A stretch of 64,000 nt of DNA, from positions 496,001 to 560,000 of the forward strand of contig NZ_JBHJHQ010000003.1 in assembly GCF_042219825.1 (NCBI RefSeq), in the 5' to 3' direction. This DNA comes from JBHJHP01 sp042219825 (GTDB taxonomy: Bacteria > Bacteroidota > Bacteroidia > Bacteroidales > UBA5342). Shown piece after piece: positions 44,020 through 53,679 of the stretch. Position 1 is the stretch's first letter, and the number at the start of each line of letters is the position of its first letter. The translations under genes were made by a program, and so were the position numbers. A model generated the notes under the pieces. It had not been told where the DNA came from, searched no databases, and saw only the letters and a program-made list of their open reading frames with translations.

Positions 44020-46344
44020 ATGTTACGCTTTAAAATAAAACTGGCCTTCAGAAATCTCCTGAAAAACAAATTATACTCCATATTGATCATTGGTGGGTTT
44101 TCCATTGGATTTACCGCCTGTATCCTGATCGGTTTATACTACAATGCAGAACACAATGTGAACGCAAATTTTCCAGGCTATAAAAACATCTACCGCGTAT
44201 ACGACGTAAATCGTAATAGGTTTAATCTGGACTATAAGCTTTACCCTACTCTGGCACAACATTATTCCCAGGTGGAGGCCGTATGTCCAATGGAATATTC
44301 ATCCGGCTTTCCTATTACCATTCAGGATGCTGAAAGCAATGCATATACACGTGTGGATCAAATAATTAGTACTTCGAACAGCTTTTTCAGTATATTCTCC
44401 ATCGATATATTGCAGCGCTCATCCGATCTGCCCTTTAATACAATCAATTCGTTGGCAATCTCAGAATCTGTGGCTAAAAGAATGTATGGAGACCAGAACC
44501 CACTCGGAAGAACCATAAAACATGAAAGGTTCACCGGTGTGATTTCTGCTGTTATAAAAGATTTACCTGAGAATTCAAGTTTTAAGGCCGAACTACTTCT
44601 GAACTGTGAAAATAAGGCTTTTCAAATTTCACAGGAATGTGCTGATGGAAAATGTATCTATCCTACCAACCTGATTGTTAAGTTAAATCCAACAGCTGAT
44701 GCGGATGAATTTACTCAAACCTTAAATACTACTATCGATGACTATAATGCCAATACGGATAGCCTGACTCTTCAGAATTTATCAGACATCTATTTGTCTC
44801 CTCTGAGCGCTAAAGATGCACACAGCAAAGGAAATTCCAGGATGCTGATCGTATTTCTTTCCATTGCTATACTGATCCTGATCCTGTCAAGCATTAATTA
44901 TCTGAATTATACCATCTCGGTTCAGTATGCTAAGTTCAGGGAGATTGGAATTAATAAAACAAGCGGAGCAGGCCGGAAAGAACTTTTGCTGGACTCTCTG
45001 ATTGAAGTTTCTATGGGAATAATTATTTCATTGGCATTGGCCTTATTGTTTACCATTCTTTTAATGCCTTATACAAAAGTATTTTTTGGCAGGGAAATAC
45101 TTCCTTCAGATATCAACTTCTCACAGATAATTCCTGTTTTTCTGGGCTTACTGACAGGTATTGTGGTCATAAACAGTCTTGCCCCCATTTACGTCATTTC
45201 CCGTTTCAGTATAACCGAGTTCTTATCCGGATCACGCAAAAAAACCGGAAAAATGTTTGGAAAACAGGTTATGCTGACCTTTCAGTTAGCTGTATCAATA
45301 GCATTGATAACAGGCGTGATAATGATCTTTAAGCAGCTAAATTATGTAAAAAATTACGACCTGGGATTCAATGAAAAACACCTCGTCAGGCTTGAATTAC
45401 CCTACCAATACGAACATCAGGATTTGATTCGGGAATCAATGATAAAGCTCCCGTTTGTTACCGATGCCACCCTGAGTGACGGGCATCCGGGCTGGATAAA
45501 ACTCAGAATGGGAAGTGGGGATGACCAAAAACCATTTATAATGAATTGCGTCCACGTTTCCGACGACTTTCTTCAAACGATGGATATCCATTTAAAGGAA
45601 GGCAGAAACTTCCTCACTGGTGACAAACAGAAAGCCTGTATAATGAACGAAGCCGCCATAAAAGCTTATGGTTGGGAAAGAATTGAGAATAAAAAATTCA
45701 ACCATAGCGATGGGTATGATGTCGTCGGTGTTGTTGATAATTTTAATGTGGCATCGCTTTACGCTGCAGTTCAACCCCTAATGTTAATTTACGACCCGGA
45801 TTACAGATTCGGTTCGCTCTCGTTAAGACTGACCCCGGGAAATACAGGCCAGCAAATGGCACAGATTAAGCAAGTTTGGAAAACGCTTTTAAAGGACGTT
45901 CCAATAGAATTTTCATTTTACGATCTACAGTTTGAAGCGATGTATAAAAAAGATGATAAACTGGCCCAATCTGTAACGTTTTTTTCTCTGGTGGCCATTA
46001 TCCTAACCTGTATGGGAATTCTGGGCCAGATTTTCCTTATTAGCCTGAACCGGACCAAAGAAATCGGGGTGAGAAAAGTAAACGGTGCCAAAATTTCTGA
46101 AATAATGATCCTCCTGAACAAAGACCTATTGCTATGGGTAACACTGGCATTTGTTATTGCAAGTCCAATAGCGTGGTATTTTATCCACAAATGGCTTGAA
46201 AACTTTGCCTATAAAACAAACCTAAGTTGGTGGATATTTGCCCTATCCGGTTTTCTGGCATTGGGCATAGCGTTACTGACAGTTTCGTTTCAATCCTGGA
46301 AGGCTGCAACTAAAAATCCCGTAGAAAGTCTGAGATATGAATAA
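44020..46344 (+). CDS. MacB/FtsX-type ABC permease 9
   Basis: A 774-residue permease, the first gene of the third unit. Loops are REIGINKTSGAGRKE (about 306) and KEIGVRKVNGAKISEI (680). The first periplasmic domain contains a Cys pair (SQECADGKCIY) that could form a disulfide. The second domain has GRNF and VGVVDNFNVASLY. The end reads NPVESLRYE, intermediate between the VEA and VDS classes. A 59-base block near the 3' end (46261-46319) is identical to one in permease 16 (63532-63590), 17 kb away. A tail scar follows in the next gap. Confidence 0.93.
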   Translation: MLRFKIKLAFRNLLKNKLYSILIIGGFSIGFTACILIGLYYNAEHNVNANFPGYKNIYRVYDVNRNRFNLDYKLYPTLAQHYSQVEAVCPMEYSSGFPITIQDAESNAYTRVDQIISTSNSFFSIFSIDILQRSSDLPFNTINSLAISESVAKRMYGDQNPLGRTIKHERFTGVISAVIKDLPENSSFKAELLLNCENKAFQISQECADGKCIYPTNLIVKLNPTADADEFTQTLNTTIDDYNANTDSLTLQNLSDIYLSPLSAKDAHSKGNSRMLIVFLSIAILILILSSINYLNYTISVQYAKFREIGINKTSGAGRKELLLDSLIEVSMGIIISLALALLFTILLMPYTKVFFGREILPSDINFSQIIPVFLGLLTGIVVINSLAPIYVISRFSITEFLSGSRKKTGKMFGKQVMLTFQLAVSIALITGVIMIFKQLNYVKNYDLGFNEKHLVRLELPYQYEHQDLIRESMIKLPFVTDATLSDGHPGWIKLRMGSGDDQKPFIMNCVHVSDDFLQTMDIHLKEGRNFLTGDKQKACIMNEAAIKAYGWERIENKKFNHSDGYDVVGVVDNFNVASLYAAVQPLMLIYDPDYRFGSLSLRLTPGNTGQQMAQIKQVWKTLLKDVPIEFSFYDLQFEAMYKKDDKLAQSVTFFSLVAIILTCMGILGQIFLISLNRTKEIGVRKVNGAKISEIMILLNKDLLLWVTLAFVIASPIAWYFIHKWLENFAYKTNLSWWIFALSGFLALGIALLTVSFQSWKAATKNPVESLRYE

Positions 46345-46370
46345 AAGCAACAATAAAAAATTGACGTTAA

Positions 46371-46409
46371 AGTCCCCTTTAGGGGCCCCGAAGCTTCGGG
46401 GTAGGGGTG
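46371..46409. repeat. CCCC/GGGG repeat joined to a permease tail scar
   Basis: AGTCCCCTTTAGGGGCCCCG, then AAGCTTCGGGGTAGGGGTG. It ends directly at the tail scar of 46410-46463. The same junction, GGGGTGCAGA, is found at 56147-56156. Confidence 0.6.
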
Positions 46410-46463
46410 CAGATTTGGAAAGCAGCTACGAGAAATCCTATCGAAGCACTTCGATATGAATAG
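46410..46463 (+). pseudogene. Permease 3'-tail scar 1
   Basis: Seventeen codons and a stop, QIWKAATRNPIEALRYE, with no upstream gene body. They are the exact end of the array's constant module and lie in the gap between permease 9 (ending ESLRYE) and permease 10. This is best read as what remains of a permease 3' end after recombination or deletion. Confidence 0.85.
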
Positions 46464-46478
46464 ATAAACTAACTGAAA

Positions 46479-48854
46479 ATGCAAAACTTAAAAATTATCA
46501 TCCGACGTTTATTAAGACAGAGATTATATACAATACTCAATCTCTTAGGGCTAACAATTGGCTTAGTGTCTGTTTTTATTATACTTATCTGGATATTCAA
46601 CGAAACAGGCTACGACAAGTTTAATACAAACTATGCCGATATCTACCAGATTAATTTCAAAAATCAGGAAGGTGAGATGTCGATGGCAGGAACACCCAAT
46701 CCACTTGCGCCGGTAATTGAAGACAAGATTTCAAACATTAAACTGGCTACCCGGCTAAGGAACTCACCTGAATTTGCGTTCAAGTACAAAGAAAATATGT
46801 ATTTCGAGGGTAAAGGGATTACTGCAGATCCTCAGCTATTTCAAATGTTTAGCTTCCAGACATTATATGGCGACGCCGTTAAAGCATTGGATCAGATCAA
46901 TGGAATCGTTATAACCGAGTCGTTTGCCAGGCGCTATTTTGGAGATGAGGACCCATTGGAAAAAGAGATTCAGGTTGAAGGAAAAAAGTTTGTAACCGTA
47001 AAGGCAGTTATTAAAGACTTACCGGCACAGTCTCATATTCAATTCGATTTTGTACTATCACAAAAGCTGGTGGAGCAGGAACGTTTCTGCGGATTAGGAT
47101 GGGGAGATCCTAACTTTCGTACTTATATTTTGTTAACTCAGGGTAGCGATCCGGCAATTGCTGAACAAGAAATTACAAGTGTCGCAAAGTCAAATGGAAT
47201 GCCTCAACTGCAATCGGGTGAAATTTCTGCTAAACTTCGACCATTAGGAAGTATCTATCTCGACTATACAGTTAATAACCGTTTGGGAGAAACAGGAGAC
47301 TATCGCTATTTATATATTTTTGGTTCAGTTGCTTTACTAATCTTGGTACTTGCCTGCATAAACTTCGTGAATCTTACCGTTTCATTATATGCAAAAAGAC
47401 AGAAAGATACTTCGGTTGCAAAAATCTGTGGCGCGAGTCGTAAAACAGTTTTTCTAAGTCATATTTTTGAAAATGCCGTGCTGATAATTGTTTCGTTTAT
47501 ATTAGCATTAGCAGTTTTGAAATTCATTCGCCAGCCCTTTCAGGCAATGATTGGAAAGACTTTTGGAGAACATATATTTAATGCTGAATTAGAAGGAACT
47601 ATAGCGATCATTCTGCTTTTTACACTGATACTTTGCACCGTTTATCCTGCAGTTCTGTTTTCAGGCGTAAAAGCGGTCGAATTGATGAACCGTTACAATA
47701 AGCAAAAATCCGGTATTTTGAAAAGTATGGTGGTATTCCAGAATGTTATCGCTGTTTTGCTAATTATAGCAGCCATTGTTGTAAACAAACAGATGCAGTA
47801 TATCAACCATAAAAAACTGGGATTCGAAACCGACCAAATTGCATACACTTATTTAAGGGGTAAAATAAATGAAAAGATTCCGGTGTTCAAACAGTTGTTG
47901 GCTGAGAATCCAAATATTTCCGAAATCAGTTTAAAAGATTGTCCTCCTTTCGAGCAGGTGAACGGAACTGTTGGTATTTCATGGAAACAAAACGGAGAAT
48001 GGCAAAACCAAAATACCCCGCATCCGGTGGGCATGGAAACAACCCAAATTGATGACAACTATATGGAGATGATGGATATTAAATTTGCTGCCGGGCGTAA
48101 TTTTTCAGAAGAAATCTCCAGTGACAAACAAAATTATATAGTAAACGAAGAGGCTGTTCGGTTAATGGGATTGGAAAATCCTATAGGCGCTGAATTTTCA
48201 CTTTACGGAAATGCAGGAATAATTGTAGGTGTGATTAAGGATACTTATTTTAAGTCGCTTCATCAAAAAGTAAATCCTCAGGTCTTTCATTTGTTTAACA
48301 ATGATGCATCAGAATATTATTTCAGCGCACTGTTTTTCAAAATTAGCAGTAATATTCCGACAACAATTGAATATGTTAAAAACATCTGGATCGAAAACAA
48401 TCCCGGGATACCATTTGAGTATCATTTTCTTAATCAAGACTATGAAGTATTATACAAAAAGGATAATCAGATTGCCGGAATTCTGAATTTCTTTACGATG
48501 CTGGCCGTGTTTATCGCCTGTTTAGGACTTTTCGGACAAGCTGCAATTTCAATTGAAAATAAAATCAAAGAAATCGGTATCCGCAAAATTAACGGCGCCA
48601 AAATCTCCGAGATATTGACTATGCTCAACAAAGACTTTGTAAAGTGGGTAATCATTGCTTTTGTTATCGCCACACCGGTTGCATACTACGCCATGAACAA
48701 ATGGCTCGAAAATTTCGCCTATAAAACCACATTGAGTTGGTGGATCTTTGCACTCGCCGGAATTTTGGCATTGGGAATTGCTTTGCTGACTGTGAGCTGG
48801 CAAAGCTGGAAAGCAGCAACCAGGAATCCGGTGGAGGCATTGAGGTACGAATGA
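46479..48854 (+). CDS. MacB/FtsX-type ABC permease 10
   Basis: A 791-residue permease. The first loop is degenerate (KDTSVAKICGASRKT, about 308); the second is KEIGIRKINGAKISEI (697). The second periplasmic domain has GRNF and VGVIKDTYFKSLH, with a Trp/Gln/Asn-rich stretch (SWKQNGEWQNQN) before them. Membrane helix 7 reads ATPVAYYAMNKW. Its final 134 bases are near those of permease 11, with a 42-base identical run through LGIALLTVSWQSW, and it is the only complete permease here ending in TGA. It starts 15 bp after tail scar 1. Confidence 0.93.
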   Translation: MQNLKIIIRRLLRQRLYTILNLLGLTIGLVSVFIILIWIFNETGYDKFNTNYADIYQINFKNQEGEMSMAGTPNPLAPVIEDKISNIKLATRLRNSPEFAFKYKENMYFEGKGITADPQLFQMFSFQTLYGDAVKALDQINGIVITESFARRYFGDEDPLEKEIQVEGKKFVTVKAVIKDLPAQSHIQFDFVLSQKLVEQERFCGLGWGDPNFRTYILLTQGSDPAIAEQEITSVAKSNGMPQLQSGEISAKLRPLGSIYLDYTVNNRLGETGDYRYLYIFGSVALLILVLACINFVNLTVSLYAKRQKDTSVAKICGASRKTVFLSHIFENAVLIIVSFILALAVLKFIRQPFQAMIGKTFGEHIFNAELEGTIAIILLFTLILCTVYPAVLFSGVKAVELMNRYNKQKSGILKSMVVFQNVIAVLLIIAAIVVNKQMQYINHKKLGFETDQIAYTYLRGKINEKIPVFKQLLAENPNISEISLKDCPPFEQVNGTVGISWKQNGEWQNQNTPHPVGMETTQIDDNYMEMMDIKFAAGRNFSEEISSDKQNYIVNEEAVRLMGLENPIGAEFSLYGNAGIIVGVIKDTYFKSLHQKVNPQVFHLFNNDASEYYFSALFFKISSNIPTTIEYVKNIWIENNPGIPFEYHFLNQDYEVLYKKDNQIAGILNFFTMLAVFIACLGLFGQAAISIENKIKEIGIRKINGAKISEILTMLNKDFVKWVIIAFVIATPVAYYAMNKWLENFAYKTTLSWWIFALAGILALGIALLTVSWQSWKAATRNPVEALRYE

Positions 48855-48882
48855 AATTTGTTTTTATTGAAAACCCACTATC

Positions 48883-51237
48883 ATGAAAAATAATATTTAT
48901 AAACTTTGGCGTAGTTTTCTTAATAATAAAAACTATAATATCATAAATATCCTCGGATTGTCTTTGGGAATTTTGAGTGTGTTGGTCGCCATGCTTTGGG
49001 TACAAGATGAATTGTCATTTGATACGTTTAACAAAAATGCAGACCAAATATACAGGATACTTGCCGAAGAATCGCACATGGATGGTTTTTCTAATTCGGC
49101 AACCACAATGCCCCCGCTTGCCGAGGCTTTAAAAAACAAACTCCCCGAAGTAGAAAAAGCAGCAAACTTTGAAATGGACTGGCGCGTAGTTGTTAAAGCC
49201 GGAGATAATTATTTGAATGAAGAGGGAATGGCTATGGTTAGCAGCGACTTTTTTGACATGTTTTCTTTTCCGTTTATCGAAGGTTCCCCCCGGAGTTTCA
49301 AATCGAAGAAAGAAGTTGCGATAGTCTCTGAAAAAGCTGCAAAAAAATATTTTGGAGAAGAGGACCCGCTTGAAAAATACATTGAGATAAACAGGCACGC
49401 GGTAAAAATAGTAGCTGTAATAAAAGACATCGATTATAATTCTCATATCAGTTTCGACCTTGCGATTCCCGAAGAACTTGGGAACGATATATTTCATAGG
49501 CAAAAGGGAAACTGGAATAACCAGTGTTTGTATACTTATATTGAGGTTGCAAAAAATGTAAACCCCGACCAGCTTGCTTCAAAGATACACACCTTTATCC
49601 CCGACAACATTGACAAAGAGAGCCAGTACCGGTTACTAATTCAGCCACTGAGAGAAATCCATTTTCAGAAAAACATTGCCGACGAAGATTATACAAGGCT
49701 TGGCGATAAACGTTACGTGTATATATTCACTTTTATCGGCTTATTTATTTTACTGCTGGCTTGTATCAACTTTATAAATCTTTCAACTGCCGTTTCGGAA
49801 AATGATTTAAAGATTTATGGCCTCAAAAAAATATTAGGAGCAGAAAAATCGGGACTGATTTTTACCATTATAAAAAAATCTTTAGTTGTTACTTCTCTCG
49901 CGACGGTCATTGCGTTACTGGTTCTGTATCTTATTCTTCCGGCCATCAATAGTTTCTCAGGAAAGAGCCTTTCGTTTGATTTTCTAAATCTTGCTCACAT
50001 TGCTGTTTTGGGTTCAATTATAATTCTCACAACCATTCTTTCAGGCATTTATCCCGCATTTTATCTTGCTTCTTTCACGCCTGTAAATGTCCTCAAAAAG
50101 AATGTTTTGCTCTTTCGTAGTAGTTTTTTACGAAATGGATTGGTCGTTGCCCAGTTCTCAATATCTATTATTTTAATAGCTGCAACCATTATCAGTTCAA
50201 AACAATTAAATTTTATCCAGAATGTTAACCTCGGATTCGACAAACAAAAAATTGTTTACCTGCCGCTGAAAACAGGAGGCAGTACAAAATACCAGGCGTT
50301 GAAAGAAAAGCTTTTACAGTTGCCGGGAATTACGTCGGTTGCCGGGAAAAATTATTTTTCATCAACTGTATTGTTCACAGCGGAGGTTGATTGGCAGGGT
50401 AGAGACAAAAATAACCCTGCAATTTTTTCGCTAAATCAAGTCGACAATGATTTTATCCCGCTCCTGAAGTTAAAGATGCTGGAGGGAAGAAATTTTTCAG
50501 ATGAAATTGAAAGTGATAAGGAAATGGCTATTATTATTAACAAACAAGCAGAAGGGCGAATCGGGAGGAGCCCTATAGGAATGACACTGAAAACCATGGA
50601 CCGCGAATTTAAAATAATAGGCGTAACCGACAATGCCAATTTTAAATCTGTCAACGAAAAAATACAACCTGAATTTTATATTTACTCAGGAAAACCCAGC
50701 TATGTCTTTCTAAAATACGACGATACGAAAATTGGAGTTAGCCAGCTAATGGGAGAGGTTAGAAACACCATTAAATCGTTCTATCCCGAAGCTCCATTTG
50801 AATATTACTTTTTGGACTCGACGTATGCAAAGCTTTATGAAAACGATAGACGTGTTAAAACAATATTCGCTTTTCTGGCTGCTATTGCAATTGTTATTTC
50901 GTGTATGGGGCTTTGGGGCTTAATTTCTTTTAGTTGTGAAAAACGAACTAAGGAAATCGGCATCCGAAAAGTAAACGGTGCTAAAATTTTGGAGGTGATG
51001 AATATGCTAAATACTGATTTTTTAAAATGGGTGGCTATTGCATTTATTATTGCCATACCCGTCGCCTGGTACGCCATGCACAAATGGCTCGAAAGTTTTG
51101 CTTATAAAACCAACCTGAGTTGGTGGATCTTTGCGTTGGCCGGAATATTAGCATTGGGAATTGCTTTGCTGACTGTGAGCTGGCAAAGCTGGCGGGCTGC
51201 AACCAGGAATCCGGTTGAGGCATTGAGATATGAATAA
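48883..51237 (+). CDS. MacB/FtsX-type ABC permease 11
   Basis: A 784-residue permease. The first loop is altered (LKIYGLKKILGAEKSG, about 308) and the second is KEIGIRKVNGAKILEV (690). The first periplasmic domain begins like that of permease 8 (QDELSFDTFNKNADQIYRI), showing that its N-terminal half is of a different lineage from its array-type C terminus. The second domain has GRNF and the divergent GVTDNANFKSV. The constant end reads SWRAATRNPVEALRYE. Gaps are 28 bp to permease 10 and 18 bp to permease 12. Confidence 0.93.
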   Translation: MKNNIYKLWRSFLNNKNYNIINILGLSLGILSVLVAMLWVQDELSFDTFNKNADQIYRILAEESHMDGFSNSATTMPPLAEALKNKLPEVEKAANFEMDWRVVVKAGDNYLNEEGMAMVSSDFFDMFSFPFIEGSPRSFKSKKEVAIVSEKAAKKYFGEEDPLEKYIEINRHAVKIVAVIKDIDYNSHISFDLAIPEELGNDIFHRQKGNWNNQCLYTYIEVAKNVNPDQLASKIHTFIPDNIDKESQYRLLIQPLREIHFQKNIADEDYTRLGDKRYVYIFTFIGLFILLLACINFINLSTAVSENDLKIYGLKKILGAEKSGLIFTIIKKSLVVTSLATVIALLVLYLILPAINSFSGKSLSFDFLNLAHIAVLGSIIILTTILSGIYPAFYLASFTPVNVLKKNVLLFRSSFLRNGLVVAQFSISIILIAATIISSKQLNFIQNVNLGFDKQKIVYLPLKTGGSTKYQALKEKLLQLPGITSVAGKNYFSSTVLFTAEVDWQGRDKNNPAIFSLNQVDNDFIPLLKLKMLEGRNFSDEIESDKEMAIIINKQAEGRIGRSPIGMTLKTMDREFKIIGVTDNANFKSVNEKIQPEFYIYSGKPSYVFLKYDDTKIGVSQLMGEVRNTIKSFYPEAPFEYYFLDSTYAKLYENDRRVKTIFAFLAAIAIVISCMGLWGLISFSCEKRTKEIGIRKVNGAKILEVMNMLNTDFLKWVAIAFIIAIPVAWYAMHKWLESFAYKTNLSWWIFALAGILALGIALLTVSWQSWRAATRNPVEALRYE

Positions 51238-51255
51238 CTCAAAACTAAATGGATT

Positions 51256-53658
51256 ATGTTTAAATCTATCTTAAAATACTCCTTTCGAAGCTTACTTAAA
51301 AATAAAGTAGTATCAGTATTCAATATCATTGGACTGACACTGGCTTTGTCATCCCTGTTATTCATTTTTTCTCATATAAGGCATGAATTATCTTTTGACC
51401 GGTTTCACGATAATTATCAAGGAATCTATAACGTGTATATTGATGAAACCGATGAAGGTGTAAGGGATCAATATATTCAAACTCCATATGGGCTAGGTAC
51501 ATATCTGGCTGAAGATTATCCTGACGTGGAGACCATGGCCAGAACATGTAAATATGAGGAGAGTATTGTAAAAAAAGTTGATGGAGAAGAATTTAAAGAT
51601 GATCTTTTGCTTGTCGATCCTGATTTTTTCAGTTTGTTTAATGTTGACTTTCTAAATGGATTTAAACAATCCATACTCCAATCTCCTAATCAGGTTTGTA
51701 TTAGTCAGAAATGTGCATTCAAGTATTTTGCAAATGAAGATCCGTTAGGTAAGACACTTAAAATAAACAGTAAGGAATATGAAGTAAAAGCCGTTTTTAA
51801 AGATTATCCTGAAAATTCACATTTACAGTTTGATTTGATAGGATCGCTTTCTACAATTACCAGCAATCGTGATAAATATGATCTGGATGGATACATGTAT
51901 ACCACGTATATAAAGCTGAGAAAGGGTGTAAACTCACAAAATTTCGAGCACAAAATGCAATCTTTTATCACCAACAGACTCGCTCCATTTGTTGAAAAAG
52001 CTTACCAGTTGGATGTTCAGGAATGGTTTAGCAGGGGTAATTCAATCAATCTGAAACTAATGCCTGTTTCAAAAATTCATTTGTATGCAAGCCATATTGC
52101 CGGTTTTGAAGAACAGGCCAATATTAGTAATGTAATCTTGATTTCACTGATTTCAGCTTTATTGGTGTTTATTGCATGCTTCAATTTTATCAATTTCAAT
52201 GTTAGTGCATTTCGAAGAAGAAGTGTTTCTGTTGGGATTAAGAAAATTTGCGGATCAAATAAATTCGTAATTTCTTTTCAGTCTTTTATCGAGTCGTTTT
52301 TAGTTTATTCTGTTTCAGCTATAATAGCATTAATAATTTATAAAGTTTTTTCTACTGGTATTAATGAAACATTTAAGTATGGTAATAGCAGCATAGGCTT
52401 GGAGTTGTATCTTTTATTGCTGATTGGCGGAATGTTAATTGCATTCATATGCGGATTCCTACCGACCTATTTAAATATAAAGAGAATACCATATTCAATA
52501 TTAAAAAGTACTGTAAACATTAAGGAGCATAGGATATTAGGAAACAGACTGTTCGTTGGGTTTCAGTTTATGGTCGCGATAATTATATTGATATTTTTTA
52601 TCGTAATTAATAATCAGGTTGATTTAATCACAACACATTATTTAGGATTTGATAAAGAAAATGTGATGATTATTCACCGAACAAACAGAGACAGGGCAAA
52701 AGCGTTCGTATTGGCAGATCAATTAAGAAAACTTCCCGGAATTAAAGCAGTCTCGGTCGCGAATGCATATCCGGGAACTGCCCTGCCCACAAAAGACCTG
52801 GAGCTAGAAGATTCTCCGGATGGTTTTTCATATTCCCCACAATACTATAACTGCGATTCAGAAATGAATCATGTTCTTAACTTAAAATTGGTTGAAGGTG
52901 AATTTTTCTCTAAAAAAACATCTGCAAATTCTATTTTATTAAATGAAAAAGCAGCAAAACTATACGGCATTGAAAATCATCCAATTGGCTCAGTATTTAC
53001 CCGCTCATCAGGTGAAACTTATAAAGTGATTGGGGTGGTAAAAGATTTTAACTTCAGATCGCTCCACAGGTCAATCGAGCCATTATGTATATATACAGGC
53101 ATCGACAGATCCAATTCCCTTGGTGCAAGTACTATTCTGATTAAGATGAATCATACCAATAAACACACAATTGAAACTATTCAGCAAAAATGGAACGAAG
53201 TTTATGGCGACACCTATTTTGATTATTCCTTCTTAAATGATAAAATCTCTGCCCTTTACAAAAAAGAATTAGTGCTAAGAAGAACAGTACCAGTATCTGC
53301 CTTTATAGCTTTATTTATATCTGTAATAGGATTACTTGGAATCACCTATTTAAAAATGGATGAGAAAAAGAAAGAAATAGGTGTTCGAAAAGTGAATGGC
53401 GCCAAAATAACCGAAATACTGACCATGCTCAACAAAGACTTTGTAAAATGGGTGCTGATTGCTTTTGTTGCTGCCACACCCATTGCCTGGTATGCTATGA
53501 ATAAATGGCTCGAGAATTTTGCCTACAAAACCGACCTGAGCTGGTGGATATTTGCCCTGGCCGGTTTACTGGCCTTGGGAATTGCATTGTTGACCGTAAG
53601 CTGGCAAAGCTGGCGGGCAGCTACAAGAAACCCGGTGGAAGCGTTGAGGTATGAATAA
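51256..53658 (+). CDS. MacB/FtsX-type ABC permease 12
   Basis: An 800-residue permease. The first loop is SVSVGIKKICGSNKFV (about 319), with GS in place of GA; the second is KEIGVRKVNGAKITEI (706). The second periplasmic domain lacks GRNF but has VGVVKDFNFRSLHRSIEP. A long first periplasmic domain reaches about residue 285. The constant end reads FVAATPIAWYAMNKW and SWRAATRNPVEALRYE; this last block is shared with permease 11 at the base level. Permease 13 starts 21 bp downstream. Confidence 0.93.
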   Translation: MFKSILKYSFRSLLKNKVVSVFNIIGLTLALSSLLFIFSHIRHELSFDRFHDNYQGIYNVYIDETDEGVRDQYIQTPYGLGTYLAEDYPDVETMARTCKYEESIVKKVDGEEFKDDLLLVDPDFFSLFNVDFLNGFKQSILQSPNQVCISQKCAFKYFANEDPLGKTLKINSKEYEVKAVFKDYPENSHLQFDLIGSLSTITSNRDKYDLDGYMYTTYIKLRKGVNSQNFEHKMQSFITNRLAPFVEKAYQLDVQEWFSRGNSINLKLMPVSKIHLYASHIAGFEEQANISNVILISLISALLVFIACFNFINFNVSAFRRRSVSVGIKKICGSNKFVISFQSFIESFLVYSVSAIIALIIYKVFSTGINETFKYGNSSIGLELYLLLLIGGMLIAFICGFLPTYLNIKRIPYSILKSTVNIKEHRILGNRLFVGFQFMVAIIILIFFIVINNQVDLITTHYLGFDKENVMIIHRTNRDRAKAFVLADQLRKLPGIKAVSVANAYPGTALPTKDLELEDSPDGFSYSPQYYNCDSEMNHVLNLKLVEGEFFSKKTSANSILLNEKAAKLYGIENHPIGSVFTRSSGETYKVIGVVKDFNFRSLHRSIEPLCIYTGIDRSNSLGASTILIKMNHTNKHTIETIQQKWNEVYGDTYFDYSFLNDKISALYKKELVLRRTVPVSAFIALFISVIGLLGITYLKMDEKKKEIGVRKVNGAKITEILTMLNKDFVKWVLIAFVAATPIAWYAMNKWLENFAYKTDLSWWIFALAGLLALGIALLTVSWQSWRAATRNPVEALRYE

Positions 53659-53679
53659 AAGAAAATAAAAGTAGTTATC